From Prochlorococcus sp. AG-409-A19 (GTDB lineage Bacteria > Cyanobacteriota > Cyanobacteriia > PCC-6307 > Cyanobiaceae), in assembly GCA_003216155.1 (NCBI GenBank), contig QCJH01000004.1, positions 41,070 to 105,069 of the forward strand: DNA of 64,000 bases. The letters are read 5' to 3'. The notes under the pieces were generated by a model that did not search any database, was not told the DNA's origin, and worked only from the letters and a program-made list of their open reading frames with translations. Shown one piece after another: positions 19,180 to 27,524 of this stretch. A program made the position numbers and the translations under genes. The first letter of the stretch is position 1. Every line of letters begins with the position of its first letter.

Positions 19180-20432
19180 AATTGGCTAAACCAAACCTAG
19201 CTGAAGCAACTCGTGGTGATTTCCCACTATTGAGAAATTGCGAATCGACTAACCAGCGTTTGATTTATCTCGATCATGCTGCTACGAGTCAAAAACCCAT
19301 CCAGGTAATTAGAGCCCTGGAAAATTTCTACAGTATGGATAATGCAAATGTTCATCGAGGAGCTCACCAATTAAGTGCTAGAGCTACCGAGGCTTTTGAG
19401 AAAGCTAGAGATATTACAGCAACTTTTGTAGGGGCAAGCTCATCCAGAGAGATTGTTTTTACCAGAAATGCAACGGAAGGAATAAATCTCGTTTCACGTT
19501 CTTGGGGAGATGCTCAACTACGAGAGGGGGATGAGATCCTTTTGACAGTAATGGAACATCACAGCAATCTTGTTCCTTGGCAATTGTTAGCCAAACGAAC
19601 TGGTTGTGTTCTTAGGCATGTTGGTGTGACATCCACGGGAGAATTGGATTTAGAGGATTTTCGATTAAAACTAAATAAGAGAACTCGCCTTGTGAGTCTT
19701 CTGCATATAAGTAATACTCTTGGTTGTTGTAATCCAATCAAAGATATATCCGTCTTAGCTAAAAAAGCAGGTGCTTTTGTGTTAGTAGATGCTTGTCAAA
19801 GCCTTGCTCATAGGTCAGTTGATGTTCAGGAATTAGGAATTGATTTTCTTGTAGGTTCATCTCATAAGTTATGTGGCCCAACCGGGATAGGGTTTTTATG
19901 GTGTCGAGAAGATTTGCTTGAGGCTATGCCTCCTTTCCTAGGAGGGGGTGAAATGATTCAAGATGTATTTTTGGATCAAAGTAGTTGGGCAGATTTGCCG
20001 TATAAGTTTGAAGCTGGCACTCCAGCTATTGCTGAGGCAATTGCTATGGGTGAAGCGCTAACATATTTAAAAGGATTAGGTATAGATAATATCAAGAGTT
20101 GGGAGCATGTTCTTATTAGTTATCTCTATGAATCATTAGCTAAGATAGATGGAATTAATATTCTTGGCCCTCTTCCTACTCAGCAACCTGATCGAGGTGC
20201 TTTGGCAACTTTTTCAGTTGCAGGAGTTCATGCCAATGATATTTCTGCTTTGTTAGACACTAATGGTATATGTATTCGCAGTGGACATCATTGTTGTCAG
20301 CCATTACATCGTTATTATGGATTAACGGCGACTGCAAGAGCAAGTCTTAGCTTTACCTCAACTTTAGATGAAGTAGACATTTTTGTAGATGAACTCGATT
20401 CTGTGATTAACTTTTTAAGAGCTCAGAGCTAG
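19176..20432 (+). CDS. sufS: SufS-type cysteine desulfurase
   Basis: SufS is a PLP enzyme that takes sulfur from cysteine as a persulfide and supplies it to the SufBCD scaffold. The 418-residue group II sequence shows the N-terminal IYLDHAATSQKP, the histidine in MEHHSN, the aspartate in VDACQSLAH, the PLP lysine in GSSHKLCGPTG near residue 230 and the active cysteine in SGHHCCQPLH near 370. A SufE or SufU partner gene is not in this operon. The ATG overlaps the sufD stop (ATGA). The 3' end overlaps the convergent peptidase gene by four bases. Confidence 0.96.
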   Translation: MKLAKPNLAEATRGDFPLLRNCESTNQRLIYLDHAATSQKPIQVIRALENFYSMDNANVHRGAHQLSARATEAFEKARDITATFVGASSSREIVFTRNATEGINLVSRSWGDAQLREGDEILLTVMEHHSNLVPWQLLAKRTGCVLRHVGVTSTGELDLEDFRLKLNKRTRLVSLLHISNTLGCCNPIKDISVLAKKAGAFVLVDACQSLAHRSVDVQELGIDFLVGSSHKLCGPTGIGFLWCREDLLEAMPPFLGGGEMIQDVFLDQSSWADLPYKFEAGTPAIAEAIAMGEALTYLKGLGIDNIKSWEHVLISYLYESLAKIDGINILGPLPTQQPDRGALATFSVAGVHANDISALLDTNGICIRSGHHCCQPLHRYYGLTATARASLSFTSTLDEVDIFVDELDSVINFLRAQS

Positions 20433-22384
20433 AGATTCAAATATTTGCTGAAAAACTTGTCTGTGGCTTCTAAAACATTTATTAGGGTCTGATTGTCTTT
20501 GAAGCCATGACCTTCTTCTGGAAACTTATGTACCTCCACTGGGATTTTATTTGCAATGAGTGCTTCGGCCATAAGTTCTGTTTGGGGAGGAGAAACCACT
20601 GTGTCTTTGAGACCTTGAAAGAAAATTACAGGGCATTTGATTTTTCTTGCATTAAAAAGAGGCGACCTTTTTAAGTAGCGTTGTTTTTCTTTAGGCCATT
20701 CTCCAACAAGATTATCGAGATAACCCAACTCAAATCTGTGGGTGTCTTTAATCATTGAAGTGAGATCACTGACTGCATATTTACAAGCGCCCACCTTAAA
20801 GATGTCTGTAAAACATAAACAGGCAAGCGTTGTAAAACCTGCTGCACTTCCTCCTTCGATCGCAATCTTTTGTTTATCTGCTTTGCCTAATGCTATTAAG
20901 GCTTTTGCCGCGTTTGCACAGTCAAAAACATCAACTATGCCCCACCCGTAATTTATGCGTTCTCTATATAATCGTCCGAAACCTGAAGAACCTCCGTAAT
21001 TTACATCTACTACTCCCCAGCCACGTGATGTCCAGTATTGGATTATTCGATTTAAGCCACTTCTTGCCATTCCAGTTGGACCACTATGGCTTTTAACTAG
21101 TAAAGGGGCAGGCTCTTTATTTTCATTAGTTGGTGGGTAATACCAGGCGTGTGTTTTTTTATTTCCGTATCCTTGAAACCAAAAATCTTCGCCAATGCTA
21201 ATTGGCGTTTGTTTTAGTAGAGCTTGGTTGACAGGTTTGTGCCACCAAGTGTTTTTTGTAAGGTCAATTTCTAATAGACCAGTCTCGATAGTGCTATTGC
21301 TAGCGATAGCGACAGCTCGAAATGATTGTGCATCTAAGGATGCAATATCGTGAAATGGCTGATCTATATCTTTTATTTGACCATCTAAGGTCATTTTTTT
21401 CAGGGCCCATTTCCCTCTCTCACAGATTGCAGCAATGATTTCCTTGCCTGTAGTTGTTGTAGTACGCATTCCATATACCCATTGAGGCATTGCTGCCTCT
21501 GCAAGCATTGGCCATGGGTGTCGCCAAATGAAAGGCCCATCAGTTGGGATATTTGGACCTATAACCATTAGGTTCCACCAATCATTGCTGTCTTCTGCAA
21601 CTATCAGCTCTCCAGTAGATAGCCAAAGTGGTTGAAAAATAGAAATCGGTTTTGAGCTGTTGGGTTTATCACCTGCGATTAAAGATTTGGATTTAATTTC
21701 CCCTTGAGCATCAAATTGAGCCAACCAAAGTTGGCTTTTGTCCCATGGCATGGATGGTTGTTGCCATTCCACCCATGCAAGCTTTTGGCCATCGGGACTA
21801 AGTGTTGCGTAACCAGCAAAGTCTTTCGGAAATAGAAGAACCTTTGGTATTTGATCTTTTTCTTTTAGAGAGAAACTAACTAAAAAATCTTTTCCGTTTG
21901 CTTCCATTACACCTATCCATCGTTCACGTAGATGGTCTATTAGGCCATCTGCAAGTTGCTGTTTGGATTGTCTAGATAGTCTCTTTGGGAGCCCAAGCTG
22001 TCGGAGCCATGGCCCCCTTTTTGTATGTGTCTTGTGAATAATTGACCAAGATTGAGACCATAGACAACCGTCAGTGCTATCAACCCATGCCAATAAAATT
22101 TCATTTTCTTGAATGGAAGTAGTTAATACTCCACCTCCGTATCCATGTACTCGACTTCGTAGATTGATTGGGGCAGGTGTTAATTCCTGAGAAGCGAGTT
22201 CTGATTCGCCCCAAGGCCTTATGAGGGCTGTTGTTCTACCACCTTCTTCGGGTCGTTGTTCTAACCAGATCACCCAGCTATCAAGGATGCGCGCTTCTTT
22301 GATGCTTTTTACTTGTCCTAAAGCTATGGAGGCTTGGAGCGGACCATTCACTTTTTGAAATTTGTATGGTGGATGCTCTTTCAT
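20429..22384 (-). CDS. S9 family prolyl oligopeptidase-like serine peptidase
   Basis: The product is a cytoplasmic peptidase of the acylaminoacyl-peptidase/DPP group. The 651 residues split into an N-terminal beta-propeller (about 1-390; repeated blades such as SPDGQKLAWVEW) and a C-terminal alpha/beta hydrolase. The catalytic serine lies in EGGSAAGFTTL near 500, the aspartate in GLKDTVVSP near 600, and the histidine in PEEGHGF near 630. The HSGPTG oxyanion segment is also present. The ATG start is clear. It is convergent with sufS and shares four bases with it. Substrate unknown; protein turnover is the likely role. Confidence 0.9.
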   Translation of the reverse strand: MKEHPPYKFQKVNGPLQASIALGQVKSIKEARILDSWVIWLEQRPEEGGRTTALIRPWGESELASQELTPAPINLRSRVHGYGGGVLTTSIQENEILLAWVDSTDGCLWSQSWSIIHKTHTKRGPWLRQLGLPKRLSRQSKQQLADGLIDHLRERWIGVMEANGKDFLVSFSLKEKDQIPKVLLFPKDFAGYATLSPDGQKLAWVEWQQPSMPWDKSQLWLAQFDAQGEIKSKSLIAGDKPNSSKPISIFQPLWLSTGELIVAEDSNDWWNLMVIGPNIPTDGPFIWRHPWPMLAEAAMPQWVYGMRTTTTTGKEIIAAICERGKWALKKMTLDGQIKDIDQPFHDIASLDAQSFRAVAIASNSTIETGLLEIDLTKNTWWHKPVNQALLKQTPISIGEDFWFQGYGNKKTHAWYYPPTNENKEPAPLLVKSHSGPTGMARSGLNRIIQYWTSRGWGVVDVNYGGSSGFGRLYRERINYGWGIVDVFDCANAAKALIALGKADKQKIAIEGGSAAGFTTLACLCFTDIFKVGACKYAVSDLTSMIKDTHRFELGYLDNLVGEWPKEKQRYLKRSPLFNARKIKCPVIFFQGLKDTVVSPPQTELMAEALIANKIPVEVHKFPEEGHGFKDNQTLINVLEATDKFFSKYLNL

Positions 22385-22452
22385 TTTTTCTAGTTTTTGT
22401 TAATTGAGCTTTCGGATGCCTAAAATTATTTAACTGTTAGCGAGAATTTTCC

Positions 22453-23058
22453 TTGGCCCGAAGTTTTGCTCAGCTGGCACGTACCGCTGAAAAGAACAAG
22501 GCTTCTATTGCTGTTTCTAAGGAGCCTCTTGAAAGGTCTCCACTGGAGATTCATAGGCTTGGCAATAGTGTTTTACGTCAGCCTGCTTCTCGCATAGGCA
22601 AGGTTGATGATTCTGTTAGGAGTTTGGCTAGGGATATGTTGAGGAGTATGTATACAGCTAAGGGAATTGGCTTAGCGGCCCCGCAAGTGGGAGTTCATAA
22701 ACAACTTCTGGTCATCGATCTTGATTTGGAGACCCCAACTACGCCTCCATTAGTACTTATTAACCCTGAGATCATTGGGGCCAGTGCTTCTTTAGAAACT
22801 TATGAGGAGGGTTGTTTAAGTATTCCAGGGGTCTATCTGAATGTTGTTAGGCCTTCAGCTATCAAGCTTAGTTTTCGTGATGAGATGGGGCGCCCTAAAA
22901 AGATGAACGCGGATGGGCTTATAGCTAGATGTATTCAGCATGAGATGGACCATTTAAATGGTGTTCTTTTTGTTGATCGGGTTACGGATGAGGAAAATCT
23001 TGTGCGTGAATTACAAGAACATGGCTTTGACCGGGCTGATGTTCATGAGGGACCCTGA
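22453..23058 (+). CDS. def: Peptide deformylase
   Basis: Removes the formyl group from the initiator methionine of new proteins. All three class motifs are present: GIGLAAPQVG near residue 75, EGCLSIPG near 118 and the metal-binding QHEMDHLNG near 160, with the cysteine of motif 2 and both histidines of motif 3 as Fe2+/Zn2+ ligands. The 201-residue product has an N-terminal extension of about 30 residues before EIHRLGNSVLR. The start is a TTG; no in-frame ATG precedes the core. It is divergent from the S9 peptidase gene. Confidence 0.95.
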   Translation: MARSFAQLARTAEKNKASIAVSKEPLERSPLEIHRLGNSVLRQPASRIGKVDDSVRSLARDMLRSMYTAKGIGLAAPQVGVHKQLLVIDLDLETPTTPPLVLINPEIIGASASLETYEEGCLSIPGVYLNVVRPSAIKLSFRDEMGRPKKMNADGLIARCIQHEMDHLNGVLFVDRVTDEENLVRELQEHGFDRADVHEGP

Positions 23059-23253
23059 TGAATGGATGGTATGAATTTGCCCTTGTTTTTTGTCATAGCC
23101 GTCATTTAGACAGTTCATCATAAAGATTTTTTCATGGCTAATAAGGTCTCCACTAAGGCTTTTCAAGGTTTGGTACTCTTGAAAATCCCCTAACTCCCAC
23201 AATAAAAAAACTCATCTTGCTACATTCATACGCTTGATAAGCATTATTCGTTT

Positions 23254-23424
23254 ATGACTCAGGTCACGGTCGGAGAAAATGAGGGCATTGAATCCGCTCT
23301 ACGTCGCTTTAAGCGTCAGGTCTCTAAGGCGGGCATTTTCGCTGATCTAAAACGCCTAAGACATCATGAGACTCCTATTGAGAAGTACAAAAGGAAAGCT
23401 CAACAGCGTCGCCGCCGTCGTTGA
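23254..23424 (+). CDS. rpsU: Ribosomal protein S21
   Basis: The short gene encodes 56 residues: [19 protein letters not shown] at the start and a very basic tail with [10 protein letters not shown]. The core matches bacterial S21, which binds the 30S platform near the Shine-Dalgarno interaction site. The ATG follows a 195-base AT-rich leader without other genes. The tail of repeated arginine codons is typical for the family. S21 is often kept as a single-gene unit in cyanobacteria and can respond to cold or light. Identification is secure. Confidence 0.93.
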   Translation: MTQVTVGENEGIESALRRFKRQVSKAGIFADLKRLRHHETPIEKYKRKAQQRRRRR

Positions 23425-23564
23425 TCGGCTTTGAAAGGATTTTTTTCGATCTTCTTGAGCTGAGTCTCCTGATTAGTAGAAAGAAAAAGTAACGAGTGAA
23501 ATTACTAGTTGCCTTCTCTCTAGCTATTGACAAACTGAAGATAGATCAAAACAAGGAGTTACCT

Positions 23565-23708
23565 ATGGCAAGAACCCTGCAAGGTCTTCGTCATTGGCTG
23601 GCCGAGGCATTGGAATTCACACTGGGCAACCCCAATGAGGGCAGGCATTTACCTCCTCCAATAGGGCCACAACCTTATAGTGATAAGCCTGGTAAGACAC
23701 ATTATTAA
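23565..23708 (+). CDS. Small hypothetical protein, 47 residues
   Basis: The ATG is preceded by AAGGAG at a spacing of six bases, a strong ribosome site that decides the start; the frame itself is open to 23496. The product starts MARTLQGLRHWLAEALEF, a short amphipathic helix, followed by a Pro- and Gly-rich, probably unstructured tail (LPPPIGPQPYSD). I do not know a function or family name; the sequence has the look of a small protein conserved among marine picocyanobacteria. It stands between rpsU and the HIT gene, each separated by more than 100 bases. Confidence 0.65.
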   Translation: MARTLQGLRHWLAEALEFTLGNPNEGRHLPPPIGPQPYSDKPGKTHY

Positions 23709-23832
23709 TGACTTTGGGCTTGTAAGTTGTGCTAAAAAGCCGTCTTGCTTCTTTGGGTGATTTGGAAACACTTGACTAGGATGGTCTTTTTGCCTTGAGG
23801 ATAGGGTTAGGCTTTATTAATTAAGTTTAGAT

Positions 23833-24174
23833 ATGGTTGGCGACAACATTTTTGGCAAAATCCTTCGTGGTGAAATCCCTTGCGATGAGATTTATAGCGA
23901 TGAGAGTTGCATCGCATTTCGAGATATTCACCCACAAGCCCCTATTCATTTTTTAGTAATTCCACGTAAGCCGCTTGAAAGCTTAAGAGCAGCTAAAGAT
24001 GATGAAGTTAATCTTCTGGGTCATTTGTTGTTTGTTGCAGCGAAGGTGGCCAAGCAGGAAGGTTTAGATAGTTGGCGAACTGTTATTAATACAGGCATAG
24101 GGGCAGGCCAAACAGTTTTTCATCTTCATTTGCATGTTCTTGGAGGTAGAGAGTTGACCTGGCCACCTGGATGA
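23833..24174 (+). CDS. HIT-family hydrolase (HinT-like)
   Basis: HinT proteins hydrolyse nucleoside phosphoramidates and are ancestral histidine-triad enzymes. The 113-residue product has the N-terminal FGKILRGEIPCDEIYSD strand, a middle HFLVIPRKPLESL, and the catalytic triad HLHLHVLGGRELTWPPG at the C-terminus, as in HinT. The metal-binding cysteine present in some HIT proteins is not obvious. The gene starts with ATG and stands 55 bases before the ABC transporter gene on the same strand. Confidence 0.93.
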   Translation: MVGDNIFGKILRGEIPCDEIYSDESCIAFRDIHPQAPIHFLVIPRKPLESLRAAKDDEVNLLGHLLFVAAKVAKQEGLDSWRTVINTGIGAGQTVFHLHLHVLGGRELTWPPG

Positions 24175-24229
24175 ATCTGTGTGCAGTTGGTTGCTGCAGG
24201 AGTCAAAATGCTTGAATCCAAGATGACTC

Positions 24230-26203
24230 ATGTCTGTTTTAAAGAATTTTTGTGGACAATTAAGCAAGCTGCGTAGGCTTTCGCAGCCTTATTTCCTCCC
24301 ATTTACCGAAACAAATGGCTGGTTGTTTTTGGGCCTGCTTCTAGCTCTGTTGTTTTGTGTCTCAGGCACAGTACTTTTTGTTGTTACTTTTTTGATGGGC
24401 GTCTTAGGACGTCTTAGCCCAGATCTGACAGAGCAGTTTTTAGGAGGTGTTCAGGGATCACTTCAGTTGATCTGGTCAAGCCAATGGGGATTAATCATCA
24501 GTGGTCTTTTTGTAATTGGGCTTGGCAGCTTCTTGGCTATTAGAGGCCAGTTAAGGCAGCGACGTTGGCTCCCGTGGCTTTTGCTGGGGATCATTATTTT
24601 GATGTTGTTGTCAGTAAATGGGATTAATGCTGGAATTTCATTTCTTGTGAGAGATATAACTAATGCTCTTATTCAGAAGAATGAAGATGATAGTTATAGG
24701 AATTTATGGATATTAGGAATTTGCTTTTTTGTTGCATTACCAATAAGAAGTTTCCAATTTTATTTTGCCGCGAAATTGGGTCTTTTATGGCGGGAGTGGT
24801 TGTCTAAAAGTCTAATAGCAGATTATTTGAGGGATAGGGCCTACTACATTTTGAACCCTAATGATGAGTCGGATACGAATGTTGACAACCCAGATCAAAG
24901 AATAACCGAAGATGCAAGGGACTTCACTGCACAGACTCTTGATTTTGCGTTAAATATATTTGATTCGATCTTGACATTCTCTTTAAATATTCTCATTTTA
25001 ATTAGCATAAGTAGGGAGTTGACCCTTGCTTTGGTTGTATATGCAGTCTCAATTTCTTTTCTGCTTTTATTCGCTAGCAGGAAACTTTTTAGACTGAATT
25101 ATGATCAACTTAGATATGAGGCTGATTTCAGGTATGGGTTGGTGCATATTCGTAATAATGCTGAATCTATAGCTTTCTATTCGGGAGAAGAGCAAGAGTC
25201 TAAGGAGGCAAACCGTCGGCTAGGAGAAGTTGTACGCAATTTTAATTTGTTAATTATTTGGGAGGCTATGTTGCGAGTTTTGCAGCGTTCAGGAATTTAT
25301 GGCAGCGTTTTTATCCCTTATATAATTCTTGCAGGACCCATTTTGAACGGTGAAATGGATTATGGAAGTTTTTCTCAGGCAACACTTAATTACAATCTCT
25401 TAGAAGGTTCCCTCTTCTTTATTATTTATAAAATAGAAGCCTTAGCAAGATTTTCTGCCTCTATTGGAAGATTGGAGGGTTTTCAGGTGAATATTTCAGA
25501 AGAAAATATTGCCAACCAGAGCGACTTTATTGCCAAGGTTAAACCATCAGAATCGTTAATTCTTAGCAATGCAACAGTGAAAGCTCCAGGAACAGAGAAA
25601 GTATTAGTTCGCGATTTGAACCTAAGTATTAATCCCGGACAACATTTGTTAGTTGCGGGTCCTTCTGGTTGTGGCAAGACATCATTATTACGTGTCATTA
25701 GTGGTCTTTGGGCTTCTGAAACTGGTTTGGTCAGTTCGCCGATTGAAGGGGACTTGTTATTTATTCCTCAGAAGCCTTATATGACCTTAGGTTCACTAAG
25801 AGAGCAGCTTTGCTATCCACTTGATAATTCGCGCTTTAGTGATGACCATTTGCGTGCGGTTCTTGAGCAGGTCAAGCTTCCATTGTTGCTAGATCGATAT
25901 CCTGACCTTGATGTAAAGCAGGACTGGCCAAGACTATTGTCATTGGGAGAACAGCAACGCTTGGCGTTTGCACGACTTTTGCTTAACTCTCCCAAGTTTG
26001 TTGTATTAGATGAGGCAACTAGTGCTTTGGATGTAGGGACTGAGCGACATCTTTATGGTCTTCTTGACCAGAGGGAGATGGCTTTTATAAGTGTTGGTCA
26101 TCGACCAACACTTATGAGTTTTCACGACACTGTGTTGGAATTGCTAGGTGATGGTAAATGGCGATTGATTCCTTCAACTAGTTATGACTTCGACCCATCC
26201 TGA
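24230..26203 (+). CDS. ABC transporter, fused permease-ATPase of the SbmA/BacA-ABCD type
   Basis: This 657-residue half transporter joins an N-terminal membrane domain with about six helices (to residue 400; RDARDFTAQTLDFALN-like segment after NPDQRITED matches the ABC_membrane_2 family) to a nucleotide-binding domain. Walker A is PSGCGKTSLL near 478, signature LSLGEQQRLAFAR near 568 and Walker B FVVLDEATSALD near 588, with the H-loop in SVGHRP. Relatives carry long-chain acyl-CoA, vitamin B12 or peptides; the substrate here cannot be told. It lies between the HIT gene and an hli gene that starts nine bases after its stop, so the Hli protein and the transporter are probably coexpressed. Confidence 0.88.
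   Translation: MSVLKNFCGQLSKLRRLSQPYFLPFTETNGWLFLGLLLALLFCVSGTVLFVVTFLMGVLGRLSPDLTEQFLGGVQGSLQLIWSSQWGLIISGLFVIGLGSFLAIRGQLRQRRWLPWLLLGIIILMLLSVNGINAGISFLVRDITNALIQKNEDDSYRNLWILGICFFVALPIRSFQFYFAAKLGLLWREWLSKSLIADYLRDRAYYILNPNDESDTNVDNPDQRITEDARDFTAQTLDFALNIFDSILTFSLNILILISISRELTLALVVYAVSISFLLLFASRKLFRLNYDQLRYEADFRYGLVHIRNNAESIAFYSGEEQESKEANRRLGEVVRNFNLLIIWEAMLRVLQRSGIYGSVFIPYIILAGPILNGEMDYGSFSQATLNYNLLEGSLFFIIYKIEALARFSASIGRLEGFQVNISEENIANQSDFIAKVKPSESLILSNATVKAPGTEKVLVRDLNLSINPGQHLLVAGPSGCGKTSLLRVISGLWASETGLVSSPIEGDLLFIPQKPYMTLGSLREQLCYPLDNSRFSDDHLRAVLEQVKLPLLLDRYPDLDVKQDWPRLLSLGEQQRLAFARLLLNSPKFVVLDEATSALDVGTERHLYGLLDQREMAFISVGHRPTLMSFHDTVLELLGDGKWRLIPSTSYDFDPS
26087..26115 (+). repeat. 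Perfect hairpin near the end of the ABC transporter gene
   Basis: Twelve-base arms (ATAAGTGTTGGT and its complement) enclose CATCG. It falls inside the codons for the H-loop region, about 88 bases before the stop and 97 before the hli start. No T-run follows, so it is not an intrinsic terminator. It might shape processing or stability of the downstream hli message, or be chance within a constrained protein segment. Confidence 0.7.
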
Positions 26204-26212
26204 TTTCTTGCA

Positions 26213-26461
26213 ATGATTAAATCCAACCAAGAACTGCCAGAAGAGGAAGTTGGTATGCCGAAGGCAGACCAAGGACCAGATGCTTCTAAGCAAACTCCGC
26301 CCATTACAAGTGCAACTACTGTTGATACTCCAGCATTTGGTTGGAGTGCTTATGCGGAAAGAGTTAATGGGCGCTTCGCAATGATCGGATTTACTTCAGT
26401 TTTGTTAATTGAAGCTTTGACAAATGAGACCTTTCTTCACTGGGCAGGTTTGGCGCGTTAA
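26213..26461 (+). CDS. hli: High-light-inducible protein (one-helix Hli/Scp)
   Basis: Hli proteins are thylakoid proteins that bind chlorophyll and carotenoid and protect during photosystem assembly or light stress. The 82-residue product has an unstructured acidic and proline-rich N-terminus of about 45 residues, then the signature ERVNGRFAMIGF with the chlorophyll-ligand Glu and Asn and the Arg partner, followed by the single membrane helix (TSVLLIEAL). The ATG start lies nine bases after the ABC transporter stop. Longer N-termini are normal for some Hli classes; this one is not the phage-like short type. Confidence 0.93.
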   Translation: MIKSNQELPEEEVGMPKADQGPDASKQTPPITSATTVDTPAFGWSAYAERVNGRFAMIGFTSVLLIEALTNETFLHWAGLAR

Positions 26462-26474
26462 CTGGATTGCTGAA

Positions 26475-26984
26475 TTATCCCTGGATCCGAATTAAGTCAA
26501 TATCCCAACGTCCATTTCGACTCACTTGAACCGCCATTTTTCCACCTTTCCCATCAAGACTGACAGACCTAGGAATACCAGCTGGACTGATTTCAAGTTT
26601 CTGTAAGGTTCCAACATTACGTCGATAAATTAATAGCTCTGTTTTGTCGTTGCGTAGTCTGATTAAAGCAATGCGTTCACCATTACCACTAACGCTAATG
26701 CTTATTGGTTGGGCATCAGGTCTATTTAGACCAGGTAAAGCAACTTTACTTCGACTTCTTAAATCAAAAAGCTCTATTTTTTCTTTGCCTTGATGGTTGG
26801 CTAGTGTTGCCAGCCAAAATATACCTAAAGTAGGTTCACGATGGCTCTCGGCAATTTGGCGAAGAGCTCCATTCGCTCCATTGATTGGCCTCATAATTCC
26901 TGTAGAGCAGCCAGTTAAAGATATTAATAAGGTCAAATAGGTGCCTAGATTGGAACTGATTTTATAGAGAGAGTTTGTCTTCAT
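26475..26984 (-). CDS. TolB-like beta-propeller lipoprotein
   Basis: This 169-residue product has a lipoprotein signal (basic MKTNSLYK, hydrophobic LGTYLTLLISL, lipobox SLTGC with the cysteine at 26) and should be anchored in a membrane facing the periplasm. The mature part has repeated blades like those of TolB/WD40-type propellers: LFDLRSRSKVALPG, SISVSGNGERIALIRL, SVSLDGKGGKMAVQVS. It is too short for a full propeller. The neighbouring upstream gene encodes a second protein of the same design, so the two may together make one propeller or are tandem paralogues. Five bases separate them. Role unknown. Confidence 0.75.
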   Translation of the reverse strand: MKTNSLYKISSNLGTYLTLLISLTGCSTGIMRPINGANGALRQIAESHREPTLGIFWLATLANHQGKEKIELFDLRSRSKVALPGLNRPDAQPISISVSGNGERIALIRLRNDKTELLIYRRNVGTLQKLEISPAGIPRSVSLDGKGGKMAVQVSRNGRWDIDLIRIQG

Positions 26985-26988
26985 GGAC

Positions 26989-27519
26989 TTAGTTTGAAGA
27001 TGTTGGTGAAAGATTTATGCCACTAGGTTCATCTGGTTCGATTGTTTTACTTAGATCAAAAAGTTCAACTTTCCATTGGCCTTGATCAGAAACTTGAAGA
27101 GCAAGTTTTCTTGCATCTGGGGAAAGACTTAGCCGAATAGGATCAATATTCCTTGGGAGATGTAATTGATGGGATCTTCCTGTAACACGATCTTCGATCA
27201 TTACTAGTCTTCGGTTGCCTCTTTGTGTAATTACAGCTAGATATCTGCCATTCCAGCTAAGAGAGGGAGAGCTATGGGGTTGATTACGAGAGAAATGCTT
27301 GAGAGGAAGTGTTTTGCCGTTTCTTATGTCCCTTAATTCAACAGTTGGACGCCCAAGCTTGTTGATGATTAAAGCCAGTCGTTCCCCATTCCCGCTGATG
27401 GCAGGGTCTTGTTGATTGTTTTGCAGAATTCCACCTGGGAGCCTTTCAACCTGATTAATGCAGCTACTGAGTCCGATAGAGCCACATAAAATTACAAATT
27501 TTAGGATTGAAAGTTTAAT
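26989..27519 (-). CDS. TolB-like lipoprotein, tandem paralogue, with apparent AUU start
   Basis: The 176-residue reading frame starts, by similarity to its neighbour, at an ATT: KLSILKFVILCGSIGLSSC is a clear lipoprotein signal with lipobox LSSC. No ATG, GTG or TTG lies in frame until codon 107, which would lose the signal and half of the propeller blades (ISGNGERLALII, SLSWNGRYLAVI, SLSPDARKLALQVS). The stop of the Ycf66-like gene lies five bases upstream, and an AAAGG sits just before the ATT, so translation may be coupled. The alternative is a sequence error or recent damage of an ATG start codon. The product probably acts with the next lipoprotein. Confidence 0.6.
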   Translation of the reverse strand: MKLSILKFVILCGSIGLSSCINQVERLPGGILQNNQQDPAISGNGERLALIINKLGRPTVELRDIRNGKTLPLKHFSRNQPHSSPSLSWNGRYLAVITQRGNRRLVMIEDRVTGRSHQLHLPRNIDPIRLSLSPDARKLALQVSDQGQWKVELFDLSKTIEPDEPSGINLSPTSSN

Positions 27520-27524
27520 GACCT

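Noticed and set aside
23059..23253. 19-codon frame (ATG near 23133) before rpsU
   Set aside because: Too short, no strong ribosome site, and no similarity to a known leader peptide.
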